Source: Acanthacorydalis orientalis
Taxonomy: Eukaryota > Arthropoda > Insecta > Megaloptera > Corydalidae
Direction: 5' to 3'
NCBI GenBank assembly: GCA_034766995.1
Contig: CM068321.1
Location: 10,439,026 to 10,503,025, forward strand
Length of the DNA: 64,000 nt
Below the pieces are notes generated by a model. It saw only the letters and a program-made list of their open reading frames with translations, made no database searches and had not been told where the DNA came from. The position numbers were made by a program, and so were the translations under genes. This document shows positions 33,301 through 45,932 of this stretch, piece after piece. Position 1 is the first letter of the stretch. Every line of letters begins with the position of its first letter.

Positions 33301-33574
33301 CACCATCAGTGCGGTCAGTCTTAATAAACTTGTTCTCATCATAAATATTTTAGTTGCCTTTATCAAGATTTAATCTTATTATGTGTTATTATTATTATTG
33401 AGTAAAATAATGTCAATTGATAAATTATACATTTATTATTATTTTGATTCGTTTTTTTAAGGATAAAGAAAATGAAAGATTACAATGTACTGGTTACATG
33501 TAGACATGGGTTTTAATTAATTCTACAAACAAATAAAATTTGTTTCCAGATGATTTTTTTTCTATTAAGTTGGT

Positions 33575-34062
33575 AAAAAAATAATTGCAGTTTATAGCGT
33601 TCAAATTCATATACATTTTATAATTTAAGTAGTTTTAAGAAGTCCAAAATTGTTGGATGACTAGCGCCTAAATTTTGTGCAAGCTCTTGAATTGTTGTGC
33701 GTGGTTATGACTCAACTAACACCTTCAGTTGGTCGTTATGAACTGAAGAAAGATGCCCGTGACCTTTATCTTCAAAGCTCTTGTCCCCAGTACAAAATTT
33801 TTGGAACCACCATTGTATCGTACGTTTCTTAACAGTACCCACACCAATAGTATCGTTTAATTTACTAGCAGTTTTATCATCGGTTTTGAACACATAGAAA
33901 ACATTTGTTTTTATTTGCTTCTTTTCCATGTTTAACTCAATAGTCCAATTTAAAGCAAAACTGATAATAAAACCAAAGCTGATTTTACCTAAATACAGAC
34001 CAAAAATAAATTTTCAAATGATATTAACATGAACACGATGAAATGACACTTTCATTGAAAAT
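33575..34062 (-). mobile_element. Deleted cecropia-like mariner, copy E, 5' end lost
   Basis: The 3' TIR TTAAGTTGGTAAAAAAATAA is at 33575. The minus frame 33705-33929 (MEKKQIKTNVFYVFKTDDKT, then IGVGTVKKRTIQWWFQKFCT and GDKSFEDKGHGHLSS) is the longest open N-terminal domain of this family here: 74 residues without a stop, ending at VESE-type text. Then comes the shared jump to the 3' end. At about 34062 the element stops short of its 5' TIR, and palindromic-repeat sequence (GATGACGATTCCATCATTTT) begins, so the terminal part of about 60 bp was replaced or deleted. Confidence 0.86.
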
Positions 34063-34260
34063 TGTCGATTGTGCCTGTTATGATGACGATTCCATCATTT
34101 TCAGATCGCTAAGAGGATTATAAGAGTGTCAACAAAATGCACATGAGAAATAACTAAATATGATCGATAATCAATTATTTCAAAATTTTATCAAAAAAAA
34201 AACTTTTTTATGATTTGTGGAATGAGTAGATAATTTATTTATGAAAAAAGATCAAGAATG
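34063..34260. repeat. Palindromic AT-rich repeat fused to mariner copy E
   Basis: GATGACGATTCCATCATTTTCAGATCGC, AAAATGCACATGAGAAATAA and TGATCGATAATCAATTATTT belong to the palindromic repeat. It starts exactly where mariner homology stops. Confidence 0.55.
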
Positions 34261-34769
34261 TCCTATTAGTTTCACAAACGAATTTATTTTTCACCTCACA
34301 AACTATTCACTTATTTTTTGTCAAAAATATTTAACAAATCATTATTCATTTCTAATTGCGGCTTATGAGCTTTTACTCGACAATTTAGAGCATAAAGATA
34401 GAGAAAATCAGTACTGTTATATTTAATTAGACAACGAGTTCCAAATTTGGATACCTAAGTGCGTTGTTGATAGTTGAAAGAAATAAACTTTTTTTCATCT
34501 CATTCATCATGATATCGGTGTGAATTTTTATAAAAAAGAATATTATAAAAACGAACATAAAAGTGATGTTATTTTTTATGTAAATATTCAGAAAACAAGA
34601 TTTACCTTAATTCAGTGCGCCATATGAACCTACATTAATGTTGTTGTAATTCGTTCAAACATATATTCACTGTTTGTGATCGACCGTGAAATAAAAAACA
34701 ACTAAACACTAAAGAAAAATAAAAAAGCCGTTTGTATATTTTTTTCTTTTTTGTATCATTAGAAGCCAT

Positions 34770-34770
<1 letters not shown>
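34261..34770. other. AT-rich stretch, nothing recognised
   Basis: Frame plus 34241-34426 (61 codons) has no domain. Confidence 0.5.

Positions 34771-34806
<36 letters not shown>
34771..34806. repeat. (TA)n microsatellite at MITE left end
   Basis: Pure TA tract directly before the palindromic MITE. Confidence 0.95.
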
Positions 34807-34810
<4 letters not shown>

Positions 34811-35017
34811 TGATTCAATTTGAACTTCCACATGGAAGTATTCAAATGGGGCGCAGGAGTTAAGAAAAGTCATATTATCTTTTATTTAGTATCTTAGTTG
34901 AATTCAGTTCTATTATAAAATACAACTAAACTAAAATACTAAATGTGAGATTTTTTTTAATTTTTGCGTTTTTTTAATACTTTTGTGTGGAAGCCTAAGT
35001 TTAATCACCTATATAAA
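34807..35017 (+). mobile_element. Palindromic MITE (GGTGATTCAATTT family), copy 1
   Basis: Termini GGTGATTCAATTTGAACTTC and, reversed, GGTGATTAAACTTAGGCTTC, next to TA-rich DNA. Inside, AGTATCTTAGTTGAATTCAG is mirrored by AACTAAACTAAAATACTAAA, so the whole element can fold. GGGGCGCAGGAGTTAAGAAA marks one arm. Copy 2 (47598-47826) matches it in the opposite orientation across the full length, and copy 3 (49289-49430) keeps only the outer parts. No coding capacity. TA flanks suggest mobilisation by a Tc1/mariner-type transposase (inference). Confidence 0.8.
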
Positions 35018-36497
35018 CTGTTGTAATAATTATATTATTCATACATATATGCATTTTAGTAAGAAAAACATTTCTAGTCTGAAAGAAAAAAACACGTCAT
35101 ATAAAAATTATATTTTATTAAATTAATACATGATATGTTTTTTTTTTTGGTACAAAATATCGAGTGATGCAGCAGAGCCTAAAATATCTAAGAAAACTTT
35201 ATTACGAATTTTCCTTCACCTTATTCGCTCTGATCCCAGAATACTTTTTATGTTTTTAAAAATTCGGCGTTTGATTTTTATTTGGAATTTTGTAGATAAA
35301 AATTCCACTTGTTAGCAAATCCGGTTATACGGAATGTAGGGGATGATTTATAAGTATAATCTTTTTTTCTTAAAAACGTAATAAAGGGTATACATTTAAA
35401 TATAAGAGTTGTCATGGGAAAGGAACAGCTCTCTGACTAGATTAACTTGCTCATTTTTTCGTAGTATACCTGAGGAACTTACCTCTTCCCTGCGGAATGA
35501 AAATTCGTCAAGCTCTAAGACTCATTCCTCGTGTAACTCAAATTGATAGTTTTTTGGATCGGGGATGTATCTCAAGATAGGGAACCCATTTTCCATGATC
35601 TCTCCGACGGGGCAATATCTTGCAGGTCAGTCAGAAAAGCTTTAGAAATTCCGTGACCGATATTAGATCTTCAGTATACGCATATTTCTTGTTAGTATTA
35701 CTAAGATAGTAATTGTTAGACTGCAGGTAATTATTTAATTTGCTCAGTAATTTTTTTTTCAATTTTCTGGGTTATTTTGTGTCCGATAAGTTGACCCTTT
35801 TTCATATACATATATATTCAACGTTTCATTAAATATATCAATTAAGTTTTCTTATAAATTTTAATATTAATAATAAATTATTATTAACATATTTCTTATT
35901 CTGATACTATAACCACTAAAATAATTAATTGGCTGATCGTGAATTTCCAATTGGTTTTTTTTATTAACACCAGTTCAATATTTGAAGAAATCCAGTATCT
36001 TTTAGATTAATAGTCATGTTTCTAAAAGTATTCAAATATATTTTGATAAACACATCCGATCAATCTGTTCGGTTCATTTAAGCATTTTCTTAATTGGAAG
36101 CATTTGATACATAGCAAGATATATAGATATATTGTGCTTTAAAATAACTTTATTAGTTATATATTTGTCAGAAACCTTACTCTTACCTTTCGAAAAATCA
36201 CCGAACTTTTCATTTGAAAATTTTTTATTTATTTATATTAAGTATTTAACTGCATCATTACTAAAAATGTCAGCCAACTGAAAAGAAAATATAAGATTAC
36301 TTAATTCTTTTGATTGTCTATAAATTTTCGTGCATAAAACCTCATTGAAATTATCTGTAAAATTACTATTCTAACAGTCTATAAATGTGAGTATTATGAT
36401 TCAAATACCGTATATAACTAATATTCCTTAAGATGTCACTGATATCCTTTTGAGTTAGTACCGTCAATAAATGTACTTATGAAACAATTGTATTTTT
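35018..36497. other. AT-rich stretch; 35330-35700 less AT-rich, unidentified
   Basis: The part 35330-35700 (for example AATCCGGTTATACGGAATGT, AGTATACCTGAGGAACTTAC, CTCTCCGACGGGGCAATATC) has a composition unlike its flanks and may be an old transposon or exon. No frame or domain supports either. The rest is AT-rich without features. Confidence 0.4.
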
Positions 36498-37055
36498 TTA
36501 GGTTGGTAGAAAAATAATTACGGTTTATAACCTTCAAATTCATATACATTTCAAGATTTTTTGATTTTCCTAGCTATTTTAAGTGGTCTAGAACTGTTGG
36601 ATGACTAACGCTTAACTTTTGTGTAAACTGTCGATTCAACTAACGCCTTCAGTGGGTCACTACGAACTGAAGAAGGACGCCTGTGACATTCTTTAATCTT
36701 CAAGGCTCTTGTTCATAGCATGAAATTTTTGGAAGTACCATTGCACCGTACGTTCCTTAACAATACCCACACTAATATCATCGTTTATTTAACAAGAAGT
36801 TTCTGCTGCTTTACCAACAATTTTGACCTCAAAAAAATTGTCTTATTTGGTTCTTTCAATCTTTAATTCAATAGCCCAGTTGAAGAAAAATTAATAATAC
36901 AACCAAAGTCGATCGACTGAATAACATTCTTTAAAATGATGAACTCGAACTTGAAACATGAACTCGATGAAATGGCACTTTCATTGAAAAAAATTAAGAT
37001 TAGAATTCAGAAAACAAAAACTACAATTATTTTCCTATCCACCTAAAAATATACA
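36498..37055 (-). mobile_element. Internally deleted cecropia-like mariner, copy F
   Basis: 3' TIR TTAGGTTGGTAGAAAAATAA at 36498 and 5' TIR text TTTTCCTATCCACCTAAAA at 37055. The minus strand carries the N-terminal region (start near 36870, VQWYFQKFHAMNKSLED-like block near 36700-36740) and then the shared junction to TGTATATGAATTTGAAGGTT. Frameshifts and small deletions throughout. Confidence 0.85.
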
Positions 37056-37495
37056 TATTATAAATAAAAATAAATCACAAGCTATATTAAAATTATCGAA
37101 AAAAAATATTAAAGGTAAGGAATTACTAAAAAAAAATTTCCCTGTACTCCAGCAGGAGACAAAACTGTATTAAAGGTGAAGAATGTCAGTTAGTTGTTCA
37201 GATTATTTCTACGTGTTTACGTTCCACATCTTTTTTTCACTTCTCTATAGAGTAATTATAAACTCACGAAAACGGTATTGTTTTGAAGAGCGCAATCCTC
37301 TTATGTCATCATTCTCTTCCTCTTATGTAGCGCGTCGGCTAGCCAGCCAGCTAAAATTTCCATCGCACGGGCGCGCGAACAGTTCATGAACGGAGAGATG
37401 GCTGATGTACTTTGCACCCTAGAGCTTTCTCGAAATGTTGCTCTCGTCGTCTCTTTTATTTTCTTATCATCGAGCAATTTATGTCATATGTATAC

Positions 37496-37498
<3 letters not shown>
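37056..37498. other. AT-rich to mixed segment, small CpG block at 37310-37440
   Basis: GCGCGTCGGCTAGCCAGCCAGC and CACGGGCGCGCGAACAGTTC stand out. Plus frames 37183-37389 and 37386-37616 pass through without a domain. Possibly a small regulatory element. Confidence 0.35.

Positions 37499-37550
<52 letters not shown>
37499..37550. repeat. (TA)n microsatellite
   Basis: Pure TA tract of about 50 bp. Confidence 0.96.
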
Positions 37551-37557
<7 letters not shown>

Positions 37558-37572
37558 TAAGTGTACATATGC

Positions 37573-38065
37573 ATGTATTAGGTGTAAAAATTAAATCGGT
37601 GTATTTATTAAATTGAATGAATCATAACTCTATTTTAATTACAATATTTTCTCCTCGTCTTAAGATTAGTATGTTGCTCAAACTATGTAAGAATGATACA
37701 TGAATCTTTCATCTATTTATAAAATTTCACTTAAACTAATTTTATATGAAATACAATGTAGAAAATTTCATGAATAATTTGTGACTGTATATATATACAA
37801 AATATATTTAAAACATATATTTTATAATGAAATAAATTATCAAACACTTCTAGTGGTTTAATTTGGTTAACAAAATATAAAAAACTAAAAAAGCTGATTT
37901 ATACTAAAATTGTATAAATGACAACAGATATCAAGAAAATATTTTTTTAAACCGAATTGTATATATGGATTAGGTGGTGTGTGTAAAAATTAATTCTGTG
38001 CCTTTAAATTGAATCAATCATAACTCCTTTAAATTAAAATATTTTCTTAACTTCTTAAGTTCTTG
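37573..38065. repeat. Direct duplication pair about 400 bp apart
   Basis: ATGTATTAGGTGTAAAAATTAA ... AAATTGAATGAATCATAACTCTATTTTAATT...TATTTTCT at 37573-37665 recurs as GGATTAGGTGGTGTGTGTAAAAATTAATTC ... AAATTGAATCAATCATAACTCCTTTAAATT...TATTTTCT at 37970-38060. The copies are diverged, so the duplication is not recent. Confidence 0.65.
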
Positions 38066-38139
38066 AAGTGCCAACCTTCATATTTAAGAACACTATATAT
38101 TTGGTTCAAGCAGTTGGTATAAACTCACCAAATAGTTGT

Positions 38140-38374
38140 TAACATGACTGCGTCTGAAAATCAACATATTAGGCATTGCACTTTTCGCATTTCAGTTGAA
38201 AAAAAATCTACCGAAGTAGATAGAATAATACGTACAAGCACAAAAATTCGTAAACTTGCACAAAAGTTAGACTTTAGTCATTCAAAAGTTTTGGATCACT
38301 TAAAAACACTCGAATTAAAAAATGTATATTAATTTGAAGATCATAAACCGCACTATTTTTCTACCAACATAATA
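38140..38374 (+). mobile_element. mariner derivative, copy G, with different N-terminus
   Basis: The plus frame 38144-38332 reads MTASENQHIRHCTFRISVEK and then IIRTSTKIRKLAQKLDFSHS and KVLDHLKTLELKNVY. The second half is the helix-turn-helix end found in copies A-F (KLGVSHPTVLDHLK type). The first 15 residues resemble the M-SEYQHIRH start of another mariner group rather than the MEKKQIRA start of the neighbours. It then joins the shared 3' end and TIR (TTTTTCTACCAACATAATA at 38374). A 62-codon open frame remains. No 5' TIR was recognised. Confidence 0.7.
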
Positions 38375-38555
38375 CATTGTGACACTCAGTAAAAATGAAA
38401 AATGCTAGTTCAACATTAATTTTAAAGTCAATTATTCTTTTTTTTTACTTTCTTATTTTTTTTAAAAAAAATCAATAATTGAATTCATGTAATCGACTCC
38501 TTATATTAATCTAAAGAATGTAAAAATTATATTTTGAGGATGATAGTAAGGTCAT

Positions 38556-40235
38556 TTAACACTAGAACTACCACAACAATTAAAATGACTGGTTTTATAA
38601 TTTTATTTTAAAATTCCTACTTCATGTTACATTTTTTTTTTGCAACGATGTCATGACTTTCGCAGCGATAACTAAGTAAATAGTATAGTGAATTTTATTT
38701 TTATTTTTTTTATTCAAAATCAAAATAATTTTCCATCATGGCTACTTATACCAATACCAGTCAAAATGACTGCTACCTGTGAATGTATAAAAGTGTCCTG
38801 CAATCTGTTAACCGAATACGAATTAACCAGTTTACTCGTTTTGTACTTCTCACACGTTCTTAGAATTTTTACTGGGTATTATTCAGTATGATGGTGAAAA
38901 TTATCAGGAAAATTCCGGATTGATCGTGATGATAATGCAAAACTAATGGATTCATTCGAAAATATATTGTCATTGATTTAGATCTGGAGACGTAGAATGT
39001 GTATTGAAGTTTTTGTTAAATGTTGCACTCGTATTATATAATATAATAAATAATAAAAAAATAATTATATAAATTATAATAAACGACATATTATTTCAAT
39101 TAGTGTGAGGTGAGAAAAATGAATACAAATATAAATTTTATGTAATCAGTAGTTTTATCTTATTTTTATAAGTCCTGAAAATGGAAAAACTATTGAAAAT
39201 CTCTGAATTGTTGGAAAAACTGAACGATATACTAATAGAATGCTCTGATATCGTGGATGATGAACTCTATGACAATGAAAGTCGAACCAGAAGAAATTGA
39301 AAATGAACTATGTGGTATTCACGATGAACTTTTTGATAGTGAGAATAGTGGTAATGAGCTTTTAGACAAAGAAAATGCTTAGAAGTTCTCAGAAATTGAT
39401 AGTGAATTTGAAAATATTTTGAATTTACGTAAAAGAGGATGTGCTTGATTGGTTTCAAGTTCTAAAGATGGAAAATAAAATGAAGGTAACTACAAGATCA
39501 TCAAAATGAAATTGCTGCAGACGAAATCAGTTGAGAAAAAATACAAGAAGGGTCTAGTCCTGGAAGATAACCACTTCATTATATTTTCAACGATGTACCC
39601 GGTCCAACAGGATATTCCAAAAAAAATATTATGAAAGGTGAATTCATGTTTCAACTAGTTGATGAATTTGCCACTGAAAATTCCGTTAAAAATGTAAAAT
39701 CAAGGATGGAATCACGAGAAGCTACTGTACAAACAACTTCATGTAGCTCACTTTGTTCTCGCAAATGGTGTTAATAGGGTACTATAATAATAAGACTACC
39801 ACCACTTATAATATCTGTAAAAAAATATCTAAGCGGAAAACGCACTCAAAAGAAAAACTACGTTTGTAAGGAATGTAACAAATTATATTTTTTTATACCT
39901 AATAATTTACTTTATACTATAAGAATAACTTAACTTTGAAATGAAAATTTATTTTAATTTTTTTTTACCAACGCATATATTCTTAATTATATTTACTATT
40001 CTTATTGGTGTGTAAGTGATAAAATGTACCAATCCTCATTTAGGGAACATTGTCTCAAATGGGTTAATATGTAATACCAAAAATGTACTACATAACATAG
40101 AATTCCTTTTATTAGAAACAAATAAGTCAGTAAATATAAAAATGTTCTATTATTACGAATTTTTTAAAGACCAGTCATTTTAACTGGTTTTGGTAGAAAT
40201 AGTTTCGTCTTAACTGTCGGTCGTTCTAGTGTTAA
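38556..40235 (+). mobile_element. piggyBac-like element 2, degenerate and internally deleted
   Basis: TTAA at 38556-38559 and 40232-40235. The ends begin TTAACACTAGAACTACCACA and, reversed, TTAACACTAGAACGACCGAC. A second inverted motif, AAAATGACTGGTTTTATAAT on the left and ACCAGTCATTTTAACTGGTT on the right, lies inside. TTAA plus CACTAGAACGACC-type TIRs with an inner GTCATTTTGACTGG motif are typical of insect piggyBac families. Length 1.68 kb, shorter than an autonomous element. The transposase inside is broken (next entry). Confidence 0.88.
39180..39895 (+). pseudogene. piggyBac transposase remnant (acidic N-terminus and Cys-rich end)
   Basis: A start at about 39181 gives MEKLLKISELLEKLNDILIE, followed in broken frames by acidic repeats (DDELYDNES, NEIENELCGIHDELFDSENS) that match the acidic N-terminus of piggyBac transposases. 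GPTGYSK at about 39600 resembles the conserved GPTGYAKR block. FMFQLVDEFAT follows directly, and then a CKKISKR ... CNKL-type Cys-containing trace (about 39815-39890) in place of the C-terminal zinc-binding domain. The large DDD catalytic core between these is missing, and many stops interrupt the rest. Confidence 0.75.
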
Positions 40236-40740
40236 ATACATGTAAGCGATAATCAAAAATAATGAATTGACAATTATTTAATATTTGGTTGGAATACATT
40301 TATATAGTTTATGCGCTGAGAGAAAAAATACTTGTGCAAATGTTAATTGATTTAGATTTTTCAATCTTGATATTCTAGAAATCAATTCTTACTCAGATGG
40401 TTGGTTGGTTGGTTATTGGGGTTTTAGGGGGCTTCGTCAGCTAAGGTCATTAGCGCCCGAACAGTTATCCGAGAGAACATAGTTATTATAAATAACAGAA
40501 GTGTGTTAAATAAAAGGTAATAGTTTTAAGAAATGTTTTGTTCATGTATAGCTGCAACCTTATGAAAATAAAGAGTGAGAGATATAAATTACTTTCGATT
40601 CGTTTTGTTAAATTATTCAAGAACTGAAAAAATATATAAGTTTTTAGTAAAAAAAAACAGCAGGTCAGTTTTCCCAATCTAGACCCATCGATCAAATTTC
40701 CTAGTCTAGAAGAAAGTTGTAGCAAATATTTCGATGACTA
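40236..40740. other. AT-rich stretch with conserved-looking GGTTGG...AGCGCC motif
   Basis: At 40399-40480 the text GGTTGGTTGGTTATTGGGGT then GGGGGCTTCGTCAGCTAAGG and TCATTAGCGCCCGAAC stands out from the AT-rich flanks. From memory, GGGGCT...CAGCTAAGGTCATTAG-type motifs recur dispersed in arthropod genomes near retroelement heads, but I cannot verify this here. The rest holds a short minus frame (40486-40725) with no domain. Confidence 0.4.
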
Positions 40741-41165
40741 ATGTTTTCGACAGTCTCGCGCTTACGCGTGAACTTGACACGCACGTGCGTGTGTGCGTAT
40801 TTTTTTTTGTTTTCGCACACGTATGCGTGTGTTCGTGTGTTGTATATGTGACGGGGTGTATGTGAGCGCGCGTCATCGAATTAAAGAAGCGTACGGTTTA
40901 TGATAAATTGCGTCGAATGCGGCCACCGCGCCGCCACCGCCTGACGCACAATATACACTAACTTGTCATCGAGATAAGTGGATGATTGATTGTTGCCGAT
41001 GCGACGGAGTATGAACGAACGCGCGACCGGTCGCGCGAAACGTGACGCACCCGCAACATCTGTGCGCGCCGAAACGAAATATAAAACTATTGACAAACAC
41101 AAACTGCGATAAGATTAGGTTATCGGTCTCACGAATCACCGACACGGCGCCATTCTCCGTGTATA
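40741..41165. other. CpG-rich island
   Basis: GCGTGTGTTCGTG-type purine-pyrimidine runs (40760-40880) lead into GCGGCCACCGCGCCGCCACC and GGTCGCGCGAAACGTGACGC. Frames on both strands (minus 40881-41102, plus 41042-41230) have no domain. Candidate regulatory DNA. Confidence 0.45.
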
Positions 41166-43600
<2,435 letters not shown>

Positions 43601-43896
43601 TAATTGTATATATTGTGTGATTGAAATATTTGTACTGTGTAATTAGAAAAGTGATATAATACTGCAATAAAATTCAGTAGAAATGAAACCATATTCTTAT
43701 ATATCGATTTCATTCAGCCATATTTAAACTTACTGTTCAGAATCGCTTCCTATTTCTATTTAATCTCAATAAAAATGTCTGTAGATATCTTATATTTTAG
43801 TTATTTTCTAAGGTAAAAATATGAAATTTCATTTATTTACTGCTTCTATTTTACATGTATTTTTAAGATATACATATATTAAATATTGTAAAAATA

Positions 43897-43932
<36 letters not shown>

Positions 43933-44003
43933 TAATAAAACACACGCACACTTACACACATTATAATTTTATGTATACTTATGTATAAATGATACATCGT
44001 CAC
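43601..44003. other. AT-rich stretch with (TA)n at 43902-43930
   Basis: No gene. The TA tract is followed by a CA-rich run (AAACACACGCACACTTACAC). Confidence 0.5.
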
Positions 44004-44345
44004 ATGTTTTTATTGAGTGTGCGAAGAGCAGCGGTTGGTACTTATGGAAGTCGTCGCCGCTTGTTGTTCAAAAATGTGTAAAATCTCAACAGAACACTCG
44101 ACATACCATGCTAGACTTAACGGGCGGGCGTTGATGCCGTTGTCGCCGTCGTTGTTGTTGCCGACTTCGTTTTCTTATTCGTTCACCTGACGCTCCCGCA
44201 TCTCGATTAATAAATAAACTCTCACAGGATTGCGCATTTTTCTTTATTTTAATGAGACGACTCGAGTGTAGCTTTATTATTATTACCTTGTTTCGTTATG
44301 TGTATATATATGTATATATATATGTGTATATATATATATATATAC
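44004..44345. other. Small CpG-rich island and following TA tract
   Basis: CGTCGCCGCTTGTTG, ACGGGCGGGCGTTGATGCCG and CGCCGTCGTTGTTGTTGCC (44055-44160) are followed by (TA)n at 44304-44343. No domain-bearing frame. Confidence 0.4.
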
Positions 44346-45855
44346 ACAAATTGTTTGATAAGTCATGTTATTTTTATTTATTCTATTTTCATACTACATA
44401 ATATTAAATTTGTTGTTAGTTTTTAATATTTGTTGTCTATTTGGTTTTTTTTAAAAAACTCTTAAATATTTAGACATTATATAGTAAAGAAAGGAGATAA
44501 AAATAGATTTTTTTTAAAAAAATCAGTCATTAAAATCAAAAGAAAGAAAAAATATATTTATCGTTGCATATTTTATGAATTTCAAATAAGACAAAGAATA
44601 ATTTTAGAAGAAAGTGATCGATGATAATACAATGGATGTAAAGATAGTATGAATGTAAAGATGGTAATAAGTTTCTGGCAGTATTTGTTAAAATAAATTT
44701 AACTACAGAGCTAAATTCATTTTAACAAGTACTTTTTTCATATCACAAACTACACTTATTTTTGGAATGATTGAAAATATGAACTTAAATAAGAATACTT
44801 AGTAAATCTTGATGAATTTAAATTATTTATATTGCATTCAAATAATTGGAATTTAAATTACATAACTCCTTCCTATTTATGAAAAAATAACTGTCTTAAA
44901 ATTAAATAAGGTAATTGTAGGAAAACAGATTTACAAATGTTCAATTTTTCATAAAGACTAAATGTTTTTAAATAAAATGAACCACTGCATATCTAATCCA
45001 ATCTCTTTATTGTTGACAGTCCTTAAGAATAGATTGAAAAAGTTAATAGACAAACAATTAAATCTTTAATCTTTATTGAAATTTGGTGCTCGTACTTTAT
45101 AATTATTAGCTATTTAGATTTTATTTTGTTAAAAGAGAAAAAAATACTTCAGAAATGTTATCTTAAAGATAATTTTTAATATTTCATTGATCTAAATTGA
45201 AAAATTTTATGTTCGTAGTATATATTTGATCATTTTAATACAGTGTTCCACCATTTAACGATAAAAATACCGTACTTTTCTTAGATAATTATTACTAGTA
45301 ATGAACTGTCTTTAAAGAAAAAGTATTTTTTGAAGAGACAGAACCAAATCGAGGAAATATTCATTCCTTGAAGATGTTAGTATATGTTTCGCTAAAGAAA
45401 ATGTGTGTAGACTTGAAGAACGTGTTAATTGATTAATATAATGCAATTGTCAATTTTTTGAAAAATATTTTTGTTTATAGAAAAATTGCATCTTAAGCTA
45501 ATAGCTGTTCTGCTAATAGCTCTTCGTTAAAAAAATCCTTCAAACTTTTTTTAATGGATCAAAAAAGTAGAAATTGCTGATGTTCTATCCAAACTATGGA
45601 ATAGGTAGTCTAAAACTCCAAAATGAAGATTTCGAGTATATTTTTTTGATTTATTATCCGAAGATTAAATAAGAATTAAGCTGCAATTGCGGCTATGTAG
45701 GAGACATAACAGTTTCTGCTAGGATTGAATTCAGAAGCTCACTAGACGTTGGATTAAATGCATGGAAGTTATGAAGAAAAATTGCCTTTATACAAATTTT
45801 GAATGTACAACATCTTTTTTTAACTTTTAATCGTTGTTTTACTTTCTAACTTGTT

Positions 45856-45858
<3 letters not shown>
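44346..45858. other. AT-rich stretch, nothing recognised
   Basis: At 44690-44770 AACTACAGAGCTAAATTCAT and CACAAACTACACTTATTTTT resemble an arm of the palindromic repeat. The rest has no repeats or frames of note. Confidence 0.5.

Positions 45859-45929
<71 letters not shown>
45859..45929. repeat. (TA)n microsatellite
   Basis: Pure TA tract of about 70 bp. Confidence 0.97.

Positions 45930-45932
<3 letters not shown>

Noticed and set aside
35330..35700. Less AT-rich segment as an exon or transposon
   Set aside because: No frame, TIR or family motif could be read. Noted only as unidentified.
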